Assembly: GCF_026914185.1 (NCBI RefSeq)
Contig: NC_070571.1
Coordinates: forward strand, 3,038,001-3,102,000
Direction: 5' to 3'
Source: Puccinia triticina
Lineage: Eukaryota; Basidiomycota; Pucciniomycetes; Pucciniales; Pucciniaceae
DNA length: 64,000 nucleotides
Made by a program: the position numbers and the translations under genes. A model generated the notes under the pieces. That model saw only the letters and a list, made by a program, of their open reading frames with translations. It ran no database searches and was not told the origin of the DNA. This document shows, piece by piece, positions 22,590 to 34,232 of the stretch. Within the stretch, counting starts at the first letter, position 1, and every line of letters begins with the position of its first letter.

Positions 22590-25500
22590 TCATAGTTCAT
22601 CCCTACTGCCCCCACCGTCATGGCCACCCGGCGAATGTTGATGGTCGTCTGCAGAGCCATGCTTGCTCGGTTGGCTATCCGGGAGGACATCCTCTTCTGC
22701 AGGCGCAGTGGATGCGCGCTCGTCGTCGTCGATTTTCTGGCCGGCCTGGACGGTGATCATCGCCGCCGGGTCGTCCTCGCCGTGCGTATTCTTCTTCACC
22801 CGGCTCGCCAACCCCGCCACTTCTTGGTCGTAGGCGTCCCATTCCGGGATCAGTCGACGCGCCCGCTTCAGCTTGGGCTCGTGCGTCAACGGGTTGTTGC
22901 ATAGATCTGGGCACACAAATCGCATTTATGAATCAGCTCAGATTGGACTCGCTGGGGAGGCGGGCGCCTTTCACCTATCGTCTTCGCCGTCTTCAAGCCT
23001 TCGTCCGAGCACCACGTCTCACACCACAGCCAACTTTGATCCAAGGTGAACTATAAAGAAAAAAAAAAAAAAGACAGATGGCCGACGCCTTCAAAAAAAG
23101 GGAAACACGGCTTTTCTTCAAATGGCAGCAACAAAACTGACTATGGGGAGGATTCCTTGCATGTTGTTGGGCAGGTCTTGGTCGAGATTAGCCAAGCTTC
23201 CAGGGTCGGCAGACAGGGCTTGATAGTGTTGACGCAGTTGGTCGCCCGCAGCGACGGTTCGGAAGACCCGCAAGTCAACGACGTACAGCGCGCTTTTCAA
23301 AGCGAGGAAAGATCACTCAGAAGTTTCTCAACACAAAGTAACAACCGACGGCGGATAGATGGGACGGTACCTGATGTGATACGGCCGGCCTTGGAGACTC
23401 TCCTTCCAGTATCCAGTGTCCCAGAATCGGAATCCCTGATAAGATTCATTCAGATCAGTCAACACACCTCAATTAAATAGGGAATGGGAAGAACAAACCT
23501 TGGTCTCGTTCCGGTCATTGCACATTGGCGCATACGCATAGGGCGCTCCCCCCAAGTCGAGGTCGACCAACGCTTTCAAATCCGTCCGGACGATCTAGCA
23601 GACAGACAGACAAAACCAAGAAGAAACCACCGATCAGTTCAGAAACGCGAGAGTTATGGGAGTGGATTCGACTGACCTGATCGGAGTCCACAAAGATGAC
23701 CCGGTCGACCTCTAGGGGGAAAAGGACGTCCAAGAAGAGGATTTTATAACTAGCCAAAAAAAGATGCACCGAAGGTGAGCCAGTCGCTCATTGAAAAAGC
23801 GGGGCGATAAAGAGAGAGAGGAGACGGACCCCCAGATCACGCGCTGTTTCTCCTTCTGCGCACGCAGCCAGGAGGGCCAGCGGTAAGTGACCAGCTGGTA
23901 ATCGAAGCGATACTCGCGGGCCAGGTGAGGGATGAAGCGCTTGAAGGAAGGCGAGAGGAAGTTCGAGATGAACCAAACTGCGAAAGACATCGTCCCAGAT
24001 CAGATGCCATTTCTTTCGAGAAAGAAAAGGGGGAGAGAGAGAGTACATTTCACCGGACTCGTGGTGTGTCGCATCACACTGACACACATCAGATACGCCA
24101 TACGCTGTGGAGATCGGCTTCGAGGTCAGCTGTACGCAGTGAGAAGAGGAGAGCGGTCGTCACAGACCTCGTACAGCAGTCCCGACGCAACCGTAAACAC
24201 ATTGATCACTGAGCGCGAAGTGCCGTTGGCGAGATCGAGTCCATGGCTCTTGAGCATCCCCGTCGCTCTAAACGAAAGCCAAAAAAAGGCTGGTTCATAT
24301 CTCCGGAGATACACGACGAGATGCGCGAGCCTGGAGAGGACACGACGTACAGATCTTTGACCTGGCCCATGAGCTTGGAAAACTCGCCCGCGGGGCCTTT
24401 TCGGGAAGAGGTGGGGGAGGTCGAGAGCGGCTGGATGAGGCTTTCGGCGGATTTCTCGGGGCGTTTGCGGACGCGAGGGTAGATGGTCAAGCCGTTAAAG
24501 GTGGCCAGGGATAAAGCCTGGTAAGGCTCGGCATCCGGCCCGCCCGACTCAGGCTTCTCGAACTGATACAGCTCCAGGCTGCGTCCGGGACGGATGGACA
24601 GACGATGGATCCCCGGCGCAGACTTGAATTGGAAGTACCCTAGCTGCGAACCGCAACCTCACTTGGATTCAACGGGTGTGTCTGAGAGACCTCAATAGAA
24701 AGGGAACGGTGAATTTCTGCACTGACATTGGCCATGATAATCGTGTCGACTTCGGTATTTCTGAGCAGGTCTGATAGCACTATTTGCAGGCCCCTCGGCG
24801 GGATGTCGCTGGGCACCTCGCGTGCGTGGCCAGCCAAGATGATGTGCTCCAGCTGGAAGATCGCCTCGACTCCCTGAGAGCTGTAAGCCGCCGGGAGCTC
24901 CGAAAGCATGATGTTATCGAGGTCATGGATCGAATCATGGGGAAGTGCTAGCCAAGCCGGCGGGGTGTCTATTGCCAATGTGAACAGTGTTTCGGTCGGG
25001 ATGCCCTGGAAACTGACCAGCGCCGGGACGACTCGGCTAATTCGACACAACAGAAAAGATGCATGCGTGAGAGCTCAGGGCACCAGTCAATCCACGATTA
25101 AAAACCTACCCGTTCTTGTCGAACTCCAAAGAATTCGAGATGGCCGTCCTGAAGAAGCGCTTGATTGGGAGCTCGGTGAGCTCCAAAGAGGGATTGAACC
25201 AAACCTTGATCGCGACATCCGAGCGGTGCGATAAAGTCTACGAAAAAAAAAAAGCTAGCAATTCTTAGTTATCTGCTTTGCCTTCAAGACGGACGATCAG
25301 CCGTACCTCCAGCAGCGCCGACCATCGCTGAGCAGCCTCGCTAGCGGGATTCAGGACGACGCTGAAGTCGAACAACGCCTTTGCATGGTCACCGTGTTGA
25401 TACGATCTGCCACGAGCCGCACTGAGACCAACGACCGGCGTCCTGGAGAAGGGGATTGACACTCACGAATAGCGGCCGTTGCGAGAGAGATGCTTGTCCG

Positions 25501-28500
25501 AGCGGGTCTCCGCGGGAGAAGACGAGTCGTCGCTCGAGCCCACCAACACATACCCGACCGTGGCCATGATCATCGGCACATTTGCTCGGTGTCGGCCGAA
25601 CTCAAATCTGTGGTCGAAGAGAAAACAGTCAGCTGATTAGACGCTTGCTGGATGCATGGGACGGGGCAACTGACTCGTCCAGACCCTTCAGCGCTTCCAC
25701 CAACGGCGTGATGCGCTGCTGGGCTTCGTACTCAACAAGCAGCACGAGATCTTCGCTGAGCAGCTTTGTGCCAGAAGAGACTTGCAAAACCTAGAGGGCG
25801 AACCAAAGTCGCACTCTAATCAGCCAGCAGATCCGGGACCGTCACCCCCTCCAAAAAAAAAAACAAGAGCAGTCATACCCGGCCGTTGATGATGATCGCG
25901 ATGCTACCGCTTTGGGCGCGGACGGCGCTTGCAAACTGCTGTGCGCCGACCCATGCGGCGCTCTTTGTGGGGGCGCGATGCAGCCGATTTCTGCGAACGA
26001 TTCTCAAGACCAACTCGTCGGTGTCATGGTCGGAGACAGCGGACGTGCCCTGCGGGTCTGGAGCGGCGACTGGATGGCCATGACGCCTCAGCTGGGCGAG
26101 CAGATCCTGGACGGCGACCGGTTCGTCGCCAGAGCCAGTGATGTGTGTCGCTAAGCCGGCCGATATCTCCGCGGATGTCTCAGCCTCGTCGGAAGACACA
26201 TGGACGAAGGAGACTTGCACAGATACGTCGGGGGACGGCTTCATCTGTTGCACTCAGATATTAGAAAGAACACAGCACTTGGAGTCTTGCGAGGGAAACG
26301 ATGCGCACCAGCACGCCCAATGCGGCTGCAACGGCCGCCATTCCGCCACTGGAATCGAGATCTCCGACGACCCATAAGGATGCGATGGGGCGCGCCGCAT
26401 CATCGTCCCCAGGCGCATCTACACCAGTCGACGAGAGAGTCAGATAGAAAAGAGGGGCCCAGGGGTGGGTGGAAGAGATCACGGACCATGGTTGTGGAAA
26501 AAGACATTAGCTGCAAGGGCGTCGGTGGATCGAAGCGTCTCGGCCAGGTCGACGAACCGCAGGGGTCGGGCCTCAGAGGGGAACACGAGGTCGTTCCGGG
26601 CACGATGGACTAAGGGAAGATCGTAGAGGTACTCGGCCACATCCGCATCGTCTTTCAACAAGTTGAAGTACACTTGATGCTGGATGAATCCCGTATGGAG
26701 CGTCGCCGTCTCTTGCAAATGGCTGCGATAGTTCTGGGCAGCAAAAAATGGCGGATGCAATACACTTATCAAGCGTTGAGAAAGCCGTGTCTGTCAGAGA
26801 GAGAGAGAGATCCAGAGGTGCCGAGCTCTCACCTCTTCCATGGGGAAGAACCGCCCATTGATCATCATGCAGGCTGGAAGACTGTGGTCGTTCGAGCACA
26901 GCGACAGTCTGGACGAGTACAGCTGAGACTTGGCGAGCCAGACGGCGAACTTCTCGTCCTGAGAGGGGGCATCGTCGGGGGACCCATTTGTGGCCGAGAC
27001 GCGTTGGCTAGCCTTGGCAAGGAAGTCCTCAACATCCACCGTTCCCGCATCGGGCTCGAACTCTGCTGTGAACTGAATGCGAGGAAAAGGCGGGGGCCAA
27101 GTCAGCCACGCAGGAGGCACGCGCGAGCGGGTCGACGCCAGACCGGCGTACCTCTTTGACGAATCTCAGGGTCTCGATCGGCCCCAAGGCCTCGACCAAG
27201 TCCCAAAAGCATCGCGTCATTCGCTCTACAAAGCGACGCAACATATCAGAAGAGAACGGGGCAGACGAGTCTGTGGTGTCGACGGACCTGCCTGGGCCGG
27301 GTCCTTGGTGGGGATGGGGACGAAGCCCCAGCGGATGGGCAAGCTGCGCGAGATGAAGACCTCGATGACGTGGCCGAGGTTGTGCAGGTTTTGGCTCCGG
27401 GTGAGGTCGAGGCCGAGGACGACGTTGATGATGTTCCGGCCGATGGGGTGCAATTGGCCGGGGAATGTGGGTCGCAGAATCTACGAGAGGAGCGTAGCTG
27501 TCAGAGGCTGAGGAGACGCACATGAGAATTGGGGAGGAAGGGCTGACTGCACGCAGGGTGGTCGGCCACATGGAATATCTCTCGTCCTTTTCCAGGTCGT
27601 TGAACCAGAGGATCGCCCCGCCGCCCTCTTGCCGGTCACTCGCATCGAACCGTGCGCCCAACGCGCTGGCGTCGATCTCGCCGCCAGCGGATGCAGCAGA
27701 TACCGCTTCGGGGTTCATAGCCGCGTTGAGCTTCTCGTCGACGACCAGCGCGCGGGCTTGGCGGGAGGTGAAGCCTAGGGCAGTCAGAGCAGTGATCCAG
27801 CGCCGTTCGCTGCGCATGATCTCGACGAGCTTGAAGAGGTTGAGGTTTTCCAGGGAGACCAGAGGCGAGAGCTGCAGGCCGTTCATCCAGACCACCGACT
27901 GGCCGGGAGGGATGCCCTCGGCCATGTTCTCTTTCAGCTCGAGGCGCAGCTCTCGAGAGATCCTTCCAGGCACCCATTCGTTCGCAAGCGTGTGTGCAAT
28001 CAGCGGGAAGTCCTCCGTCAGCCGCCGCAAAGCCGACAGAGGGGAAGGCGACGAAAGGACGTGCTGAGTGGCCTTGGCGCCGATATCGAAGATCTCGGCC
28101 GCCTTCAACGGCTTCAGCTTGGCCTGCTCCGAAGAATCGAGCGCCGTCTCCGTCGCTGCCGCGGGGTGACCATCGAGAACTACTTGCGCGGGGTCCTCAC
28201 TGGAGGCGGACTCCACCGGGCGGTCATCGAGCGTCAAGTATTCCGACTTCTTGATATCTAGACTGGCGCCCCATCCGCTCAAAAGACTGGCTGAAGACTT
28301 GGAGGCGGCCGTTGGGGCAGAGGGTATTATCCATCGGAAGATATACGCGGCCTTCGCCGGGATCGTCGTGGATGCTTTGTGCAGCACTTGGTGGAAGGGA
28401 CAAAACGAGCGCGGGTCCGGGGAGGCATACAGGATCACCGTCGGTAAGCGCGTTTTTCCTGATGCCTGGCCCTGCTGATGGTCGAAGGGAAGAACTTGAG

Positions 28501-29205
28501 GCTGGGCATGGGTTCTGTGAAATGATAGCAATCAGCTTGGTGTTTTGCACTCCAATGGAGGACTTCCCTTTGGTTTGCTGTTTCTATGCTAAGAAATAGA
28601 AAATAGAAATCACTGAATCGCCTCACGAGACTCACGTTTGAGAGAAATCGTTGGAATCCAATATTTCGGAGAGCTTTGAGAAGTCGCAGACTCTGGCCGA
28701 GCCGACGAGTGCCCAGCTCTGACAGCTGTGATTATGGGCGTCGGAAGGGCGGGTGAGAGTGGGGGGGAGGGAGGAGTACCAGGCGCGGAAGGCCTCGATG
28801 GCGGGGTGGGCCTCCTTGAGGGCGATGCTGAACGCGAGGGCCTCGAGCTCGGCGGGGCGGTCGAGCAGGCCGGGGGTGCGGAGGAGGCCGACGAGATGCT
28901 CGTACGTCTGCTGGTCGGTGGCCGGCGGCGCCGGCCCCGTCTCCGCCCAGGCCGAGCACGCCGCGTCCAGCGAGGGGAAGAACAGCCCGGGGCGCTCGAG
29001 CGCAACCGATTCCCTGGCCGCAAGCTCGTCAGCTCCGGGGCATGCCACGCACAGAAGGACAGGCTCACAGGACTTGGACTACCATCGCCGGCTCCGGCCA
29101 TGTCGCTTGGATCGAGACCGTGATCGGAGGCGAGCCGGCTCGTGCTGGGACGCCCAGAGCGAGCAGCAGGGCCAGTCGGTCTCGCAGGCCGCGCGGTCGT
29201 TTCAT
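22590..29205 (-). CDS. UGGT: UDP-glucose:glycoprotein glucosyltransferase
   Basis: This ER-lumen folding sensor re-glucosylates misfolded N-glycoproteins (UDP-Glc to Man9 glycans) so that calnexin can rebind them. I assembled 24 exons, 1637 residues, all in frame: 29205-29069, 29013-28636, 28514-27548, 27480-27288, 27225-27152, 27072-26833, 26733-26487, 26418-26279, 26244-25879, 25790-25675, 25607-25467, 25406-25307, 25237-25110, 25036-24727, 24643-24351, 24267-24168, 24104-24047, 23977-23830, 23749-23677, 23594-23499, 23435-23371, 23292-23142, 23050-22975, 22906-22590. A signal peptide ([20 protein letters not shown]) precedes the thioredoxin-like sensor region ([24 protein letters not shown]). 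The GT24 catalytic domain starts near residue 1290, with the DxD site VIFVDSDQ (1400-1402), [12 protein letters not shown] and [14 protein letters not shown]. The protein ends in RDEL, an ER-retrieval tetrapeptide. Alternative donors at the end of exon 8 are possible. Confidence 0.95.
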
Positions 29206-30008
29206 GCTCGGGCTGGATGTGTTTGGGGTCAGTGGTGGCTGGGCGGCATGTCCTCCGGATCAAAGGCACTCACGAGTGTGGTGGCCGCTGCGTGCATCCA
29301 GCTCGCGCAACTGCACTTTGCATTCCATACATATCAAATTCATCTCCTTGGAGTCACACCCTCAATCCTACATAGTCAACCTTAGCCAACACAAGCACAA
29401 ATCAAGTCTGCCGTCTCAAAAAACATTGTCCCGCGCATCCGTTGCCGGACGAGAGCATCATGAGCCTCTTCCGGTGTGCATCCCTCATCATCCAGCGCTC
29501 CAAAGCGGCGAATTCCAATGGGCAGCCTCTCAAGCCGCACTTCCCGCCCCCGTCCAACTGCACACCCACATATGTACATACACGGGGAACGGGAGAGAAG
29601 TTGCCGATAGGTTGATTGGATTTCCTGTGCAGCATGTGCTTGTGCCGCCCCGTATGAATGGGGCAAGAAAGCACCAGGCTGGCCGACAGACGGCGCCCGA
29701 GACGCCCACCCCACATCAGCCGTTGCCGAGGCTAGGAGCACTACGACAGCCGGCCTTGGAGACCGAGGTCGGGCAGGTCGGGCGCAGGAGCAGGAGAAGC
29801 GTGTGGGCTCTGTGCAGCGGCGGGCCTCCGTTTGTATATGCACGGGTGGGAGGAACAAGAGCCCGTCCACCGTGTGTGTGCGAGGGATGCAGCGTCAATC
29901 GAGTGATTCAGATTTGATTACAAGGGTGCAGAAGCCGACGAAAGGTTACATCGTATACGTGTGGTGAGAATATACGATGCGCAGGACCGGGGGAGGAGAG
30001 CGCGGACA
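29206..30008. other. UGGT upstream region
   Basis: About 800 bp between UGGT and the tropomyosin stop. A long plus-strand open frame (29042-29917) is antisense to the UGGT first exon and has no motif. CT-rich segments are present, but no convincing TATA box was placed. Confidence 0.4.
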
Positions 30009-30946
30009 TCATAGGGACTGTTGCGTCCGATCCCGAGTCAGCAAAACGGATCTCGGAGGGAGAGAGAGGGGGGGGGGGGGGGACTTGCCTCCATCTGTTG
30101 GACGACCTCCTCGAGCTCTCGCTTGGACGCAATGTACTTCTCCTGCGTCTCTTCCCATCTGGCCCACACAAACAGCGTCAGAACCCGCTCGTCCGGGCGC
30201 AAGAGCGATACAAAGGAGGGGCGTACTTCTTCTCCCAGGAGTCTCGCTCGGACTCGATGCGCTGGACTTGGCGCTCGAAGTGCTCGGCCTTGACGTCGAC
30301 CTGACGGAGTCTGCAGCACACCGACCCTGTCGCGCTCAGCAAAAGTCTCTGGCCACGAGGAGGAGGAGGGGAGGGATGTACTTATCCGTGGTTTCCCTCA
30401 AGTTTTTCTCGGCGTTGTCTAACTCGGACTCGAGCAGGGCGATCTTGCGGTTAAGGTTTTCGTTAGTCGACTTGTTGGACTCCTCCTCCTCCTTGTGGAC
30501 CTTAGCGTCCGAGATCTTCTTCTCGGCCGCCTCAAGCTCCGTCTCTAGAGTGCTGACCTTGTGTTGCAGGCTGACCAGCTCTTGGTCCTTCATCGTGCTC
30601 TCCAACTCGAGCTTCTTGAACTTCGCCTCCGCTGTCTCCGCTCGCTCCATCGCTGCTCCCCAAATAAAAATAAAGTGTCATGTTGGTCAGCTGGAGGGAG
30701 TATCTCTCTCTCTCTCTCTAGGGCGTGGGAGAGGCAGCGGATCATGACCTGACCGGCATCAGCTTCGGCGCGGAGAGTGGCCAATTTCTGAGAAGAGATC
30801 GGATTCAGCTAAGCATCTCATTGTCAAAACCTGAAGACCGATCGACGGACCTCTTTGATTTTGTCCTAAACACACACGCACACACACACGAGCCAGACAG
30901 ATCAGCAGGGCAGTCAGCCAGGAGAGCGGAGGGGGAGACGCACCAT
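30009..30946 (-). CDS. TPM1: Tropomyosin
   Basis: A coiled-coil dimer that coats formin-made actin cables and is needed for polarised transport and the cytokinetic ring. Seven exons give 161 residues, the same length as fission-yeast Cdc8: 30944-30946, 30851-30865, 30754-30787, 30382-30652, 30227-30310, 30089-30158 and 30009-30017. The product starts MDKIKEKLATLRAEADAAME and keeps the family motifs LRQVDVKAEHFERQVQR and KYIASKRELEEVVQQMESL. Heptads run end to end, with no other domain. Exon 1 contributes only the start codon, exon 2 is 15 nt (DKIKE), and the last exon is 9 nt (SL stop). The last intron has a GC donor (GAG|GCAAGT) followed by a 15-nt C run on the coding strand. Phases force each choice, and no other arrangement gives both family termini. 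Confidence 0.92.
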
Positions 30947-31480
30947 GGTAGCGGGGAGAGAGTATTCGGACGGGTGCTAGTCTGTGTTGTGGATGGTGCT
31001 GGTGTGGGGGTGGAGGGCCTGGTTGGTTGTCGGCGGCAGTGGTGTTGTTGGAGTGACGCATGAGGTTCACGGCTTTCTGGGGATCTGGCTGTGACAGGTG
31101 GGTCTGTCGCTCCTTATCATGTGCAGACACACTCTGACGCACCCCCCGATCTGGAAATGCAATTCTGCTCCAAGAACACCCCTCCATTGCTGATTTGACA
31201 TCGGCCAGCCAAGCACAGATGCCCCACTCATCTCGACACACACACACCCCACGACTGCGCAAATCGCGCACAATTTGCACTGCGCTCCGTCCCCACCACC
31301 ACCGACAAGCGAACCCAGCAGACAAGACACGGCCAAACACGGCCCTACATAACACAACACGACGTACAACCACGCAAAGAACATGAAAACATCGGCAGAC
31401 TACATATTTTGGGGGAAGCAAGAAGAAGGGCGCAAGGAGGTTACAAAGGGGGAAAGGACGGCAAGAGCGGGCGGGGCGAG
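30947..31480. other. Tropomyosin upstream region
   Basis: It holds the tropomyosin 5' region and the 3' flank of the two-TM gene (both minus strand). CA/GT-rich tracts occur (30871-30890, 31221-31232). Open frames here lack coding features. Confidence 0.45.
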
Positions 31481-33910
31481 TCAAGGCTTGCGCTCGACCT
31501 TGTCCCGGAGCCGCGGGCTAGACCGGACCGCGGGCGGGCCGTCCCGTCGTCCGGCCCGTGTCGGTGCCGTGGGCGGCGGAGCAGCAGGGGGATCCCGGGG
31601 CTCGCCGGGGTAGCTGGAGTTAGTGATCGGGGCGAGCGGGGCGGATGTGCGGGTGTTGGGCCGGGGCAGGGCGGGTGCTTGGGGCACGAGGGCGGCTGCG
31701 GGGACGGTCTTGCGTCGGGAGTGACGCAGGGCGCTCTCCTCCTCCGGGGCGGGCTTGGCCTCGACGGCGCGGGATGCCGGGCCCAGACTGGCCTTGCGTT
31801 TGGCGCTCTTGCGGGCACGGGCCGGGGGGTCGGGCGCGGGGAGGTCGGGAGTGGGGCCGTCGGGGTCAGGCTTGAGGGCCGGCGACGAGGCCTTCAGAGT
31901 GGCGACGGACGAGCCGTCGTCGAATTCGGTCTTAACAGGTCCATTGTACGCGCGTCCGAGTTGCTCGACGAGCGCCAGCCAGCGGGCCTCGGTGGGGGAG
32001 GCGGAGGGCGCGCCGAGGAGGGCCCAGAAGCGGGCCCACGTGTCCGTCGCGGCCTGCTCGTTCCCGGCCACGGAGGCCGTCCAGGCCAGGAGCCCGAGCT
32101 CGACGGGCGGACATCCTTGCTTGCGCGCCCGGCTCTTGAGGGTCCGGGCCAGCCGGGCCAGCGCGGGGCCGTCGCGGGCGATCGCGGCCAGGCTTGCGCG
32201 CAGCTCGCCGAACGAGCCCGGCGGGTCTGCGCGCTCCTCCAGACTCGAGAGCAGCTCGTCCACGCTCAGAGGCTCGCCCGCACCCGCCTCTTCCCGCCCG
32301 GAGATCCAGCGCGGGAGCAGCAGCAGTGTGCCGATGAGCGCGAACACCGGCGTCCAGAACACGTAGTCGGGCGGCGGGAGACGCCGGTCAGGCGGCGGTG
32401 ACACGGGCTGGGCCGTGCCGTTCTTCTCGTCTTCCGTTGCGGCAGCCTCGTCGAGACGCGTCGGAGGCGGACCAACACCAGGATTGGGTGATTCTTCCTC
32501 CGCAGGGGATTCGACCGACTGCACAGGCTGATGGGTATCGGGGGCAGACGAAGATTGGAGATCGTCAGCCGGCTCGGATTCGTCGCGAGAAAGTAGCACG
32601 ACTTGGTGTGGCTCGGTGTCGGGGACAATAGGCGGGGCTCCGAGGGGTGAAGGATCGTCCTTCTCCGGCTGGTCGATATCGGGGACAGATGCTAGTCCGA
32701 GATCGTCATCCGGCTCTGTTTCGTCGCGAGAAAGTAGAACGACTTGGGCTGGTTCGGTGTGGGGGACGATGGGCGCAGTATCGTCCTCTTCAACAACGCG
32801 CGGCTCGTTGATGATTGCGGCCCGGAAGAGGTCCTCGGTCGGAGCAGGCCCACGAGCAAGCGGATGATTGAGGGGAGCGCTCTGCGGGCGCGAGGAATAG
32901 AGCCGATAGACCAGTACAGATGCTGCAGACATGAATAGGAAGAGGACCAAGCGGCTTTTGGCGGGGCTGTGACGCGGGGGGGTGTGGGGGGCCTGCGCTG
33001 GCGCGGATGGTGGCGACGTTTTGGGGGGTATCGCGGGGGATGGGGTGCCTTTGGACGCTGCATGGCTGGGTTGAGAAGACGCCGGCCGGGGCGCTGGGGG
33101 GCCGGGATCCGCGGGGGCACTCCTGGGCGCCGATGGGGAGGGCGTAAGGGCGGGGTTGGGTGGCGCGGCTGACAAGAGCAGCTCGGGTGTGAGATAGGAC
33201 GAGGAGAGGTCCATGGCCGGGTCCAGGGGACAGTCCGCGGCGCCGCCCGCGGCCGGCGTCTGGGCTGCCGGATGTCGATCGGGTTCTGGGACGGGCAGGT
33301 CGGCCTGCGCGGGGGTAGCTGCTGCTGGTGGTGGTGGTGGGGGTGGCGGCCTGTGGTAGACACATTGGGAGGCGCTGTCGTTGGGGCCAAGATCAGTGGT
33401 GTATTGACTGTAATCTAGACTCTGTGTCCAAAGAAAGAGGTCAGGGTCAGGAGGGTGTAAGGGTTTTTTTTGTTTTTGGAGACTTACTTGGCTGGGATCG
33501 GCGGGTTTCTGGTTTGTGGTGGAGGGCAGGACCGTCTGTGTGAGGCTGTCGATCATCGGGGCGTCTGGTTCCTTGGCAGCTGGCGGCAAGTTTTCGATCC
33601 ACAGCTGGCATTTATGCTGGTCTTCAGGCATTGCGGGCGGCGGTTCCTGGGGTGGTTGGGTGGTGTTTTCCTGGTGATAGTTTTGGGCTGATGATGATGA
33701 TGATGATGATGATGGTGGTAGTGTTGATTGTGGTGGTTTGGGGTTGGTGGATAGGATGGACCAGTCGGTGTCGCTCTGGGCGGTGTTCCTGGGGGAGGAG
33801 TGTGGGGATTCGATGAGTGAGTCTGGCTCGGGGCGGCTTGCGAACTGGAGTGGGTCGGTGGGGTCTGGGAACTTGTAGTCGATCTGGTGTCTGCTGCTGC
33901 TGGCAGTCAT
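31481..33910 (-). CDS. Proline-rich protein with two membrane segments, function unknown
   Basis: I do not recognise this protein. It starts MTASSSRHQIDYKFPDPTD and is open for 809 codons. A probable 66-nt intron (33422-33487, GTAAGT...CACAG) without stop would reduce it to 787 residues. The first 300 residues are Pro/Ser/Ala-rich with poly-Ser and poly-Pro runs. Two hydrophobic stretches could span membranes: LVLFLFMSAASVLVYRLY (about 296-315 spliced) and YVFWTPVFALIGTLLLLP (about 491-510). Between them an acidic unit is duplicated (IVPxTEPxQVVLLSRDExEP, period about 46 residues, also visible in DNA at 32559-32636 and 32698-32775). After TM2 comes a helical domain (SVDELLSSLEERADPPG; LARLARTLKSRARKQG; WARFWALLG), then a basic Pro/Ala tail (ARKSAKRKAS, SSPRLRDKVERKP). 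The absence of a signal peptide and the basic tail suggest an internal-membrane protein, with nucleus/ER as one option. Confidence 0.7.
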   Translation of the reverse strand: MTASSSRHQIDYKFPDPTDPLQFASRPEPDSLIESPHSSPRNTAQSDTDWSILSTNPKPPQSTLPPSSSSSSSSAQNYHQENTTQPPQEPPPAMPEDQHKCQLWIENLPPAAKEPDAPMIDSLTQTVLPSTTNQKPADPSQVSLQKQKKPLHPPDPDLFLWTQSLDYSQYTTDLGPNDSASQCVYHRPPPPPPPPAAATPAQADLPVPEPDRHPAAQTPAAGGAADCPLDPAMDLSSSYLTPELLLSAAPPNPALTPSPSAPRSAPADPGPPAPRPASSQPSHAASKGTPSPAIPPKTSPPSAPAQAPHTPPRHSPAKSRLVLFLFMSAASVLVYRLYSSRPQSAPLNHPLARGPAPTEDLFRAAIINEPRVVEEDDTAPIVPHTEPAQVVLLSRDETEPDDDLGLASVPDIDQPEKDDPSPLGAPPIVPDTEPHQVVLLSRDESEPADDLQSSSAPDTHQPVQSVESPAEEESPNPGVGPPPTRLDEAAATEDEKNGTAQPVSPPPDRRLPPPDYVFWTPVFALIGTLLLLPRWISGREEAGAGEPLSVDELLSSLEERADPPGSFGELRASLAAIARDGPALARLARTLKSRARKQGCPPVELGLLAWTASVAGNEQAATDTWARFWALLGAPSASPTEARWLALVEQLGRAYNGPVKTEFDDGSSVATLKASSPALKPDPDGPTPDLPAPDPPARARKSAKRKASLGPASRAVEAKPAPEEESALRHSRRKTVPAAALVPQAPALPRPNTRTSAPLAPITNSSYPGEPRDPPAAPPPTAPTRAGRRDGPPAVRSSPRLRDKVERKP

Positions 33911-34232
33911 CGTTTGGTTGGTTGGTTGGTTGGTGCTGGGTTTCTTGGCAGTAAAGTTGGGCGCAGATAAATATGCAGAGGGTGCTTAGGTAAGCTTCTT
34001 GAGTAGCCCAACTGAGCCATCAGCCATCCGCACTCAGCTTATGTAAGCCCAGCAAACCATATTCATCCCTTGTATGGTGTGCTCACAACGACAAAGTGCC
34101 CGTCAAAGGAGTCCTTTAAGTCCCTCTCATGGCTGAGGCTTGGCGAGGAGAGAGTCCGACCATTGACCACATCCCACGCAACAAAGAGAGAAAGAGAAAG
34201 TCCTGAACCCCTCACCTCCAGCCTCTACGAGA
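33911..34232. promoter_or_regulatory. Shared divergent promoter region
   Basis: 322 bp separate the start codons of the two-TM gene (minus) and the 474-aa gene (plus). A (GGTT)n run (33914-33932) lies next to the minus-strand start. No TATA box is clear. Confidence 0.45.

Noticed and set aside
29042..29917. 291-codon plus-strand frame
   Set aside because: Antisense to the UGGT first exons, low-complexity translation, no motif.
31409..32401. 330-codon plus-strand frame
   Set aside because: Antisense shadow of the GC-rich two-TM gene.
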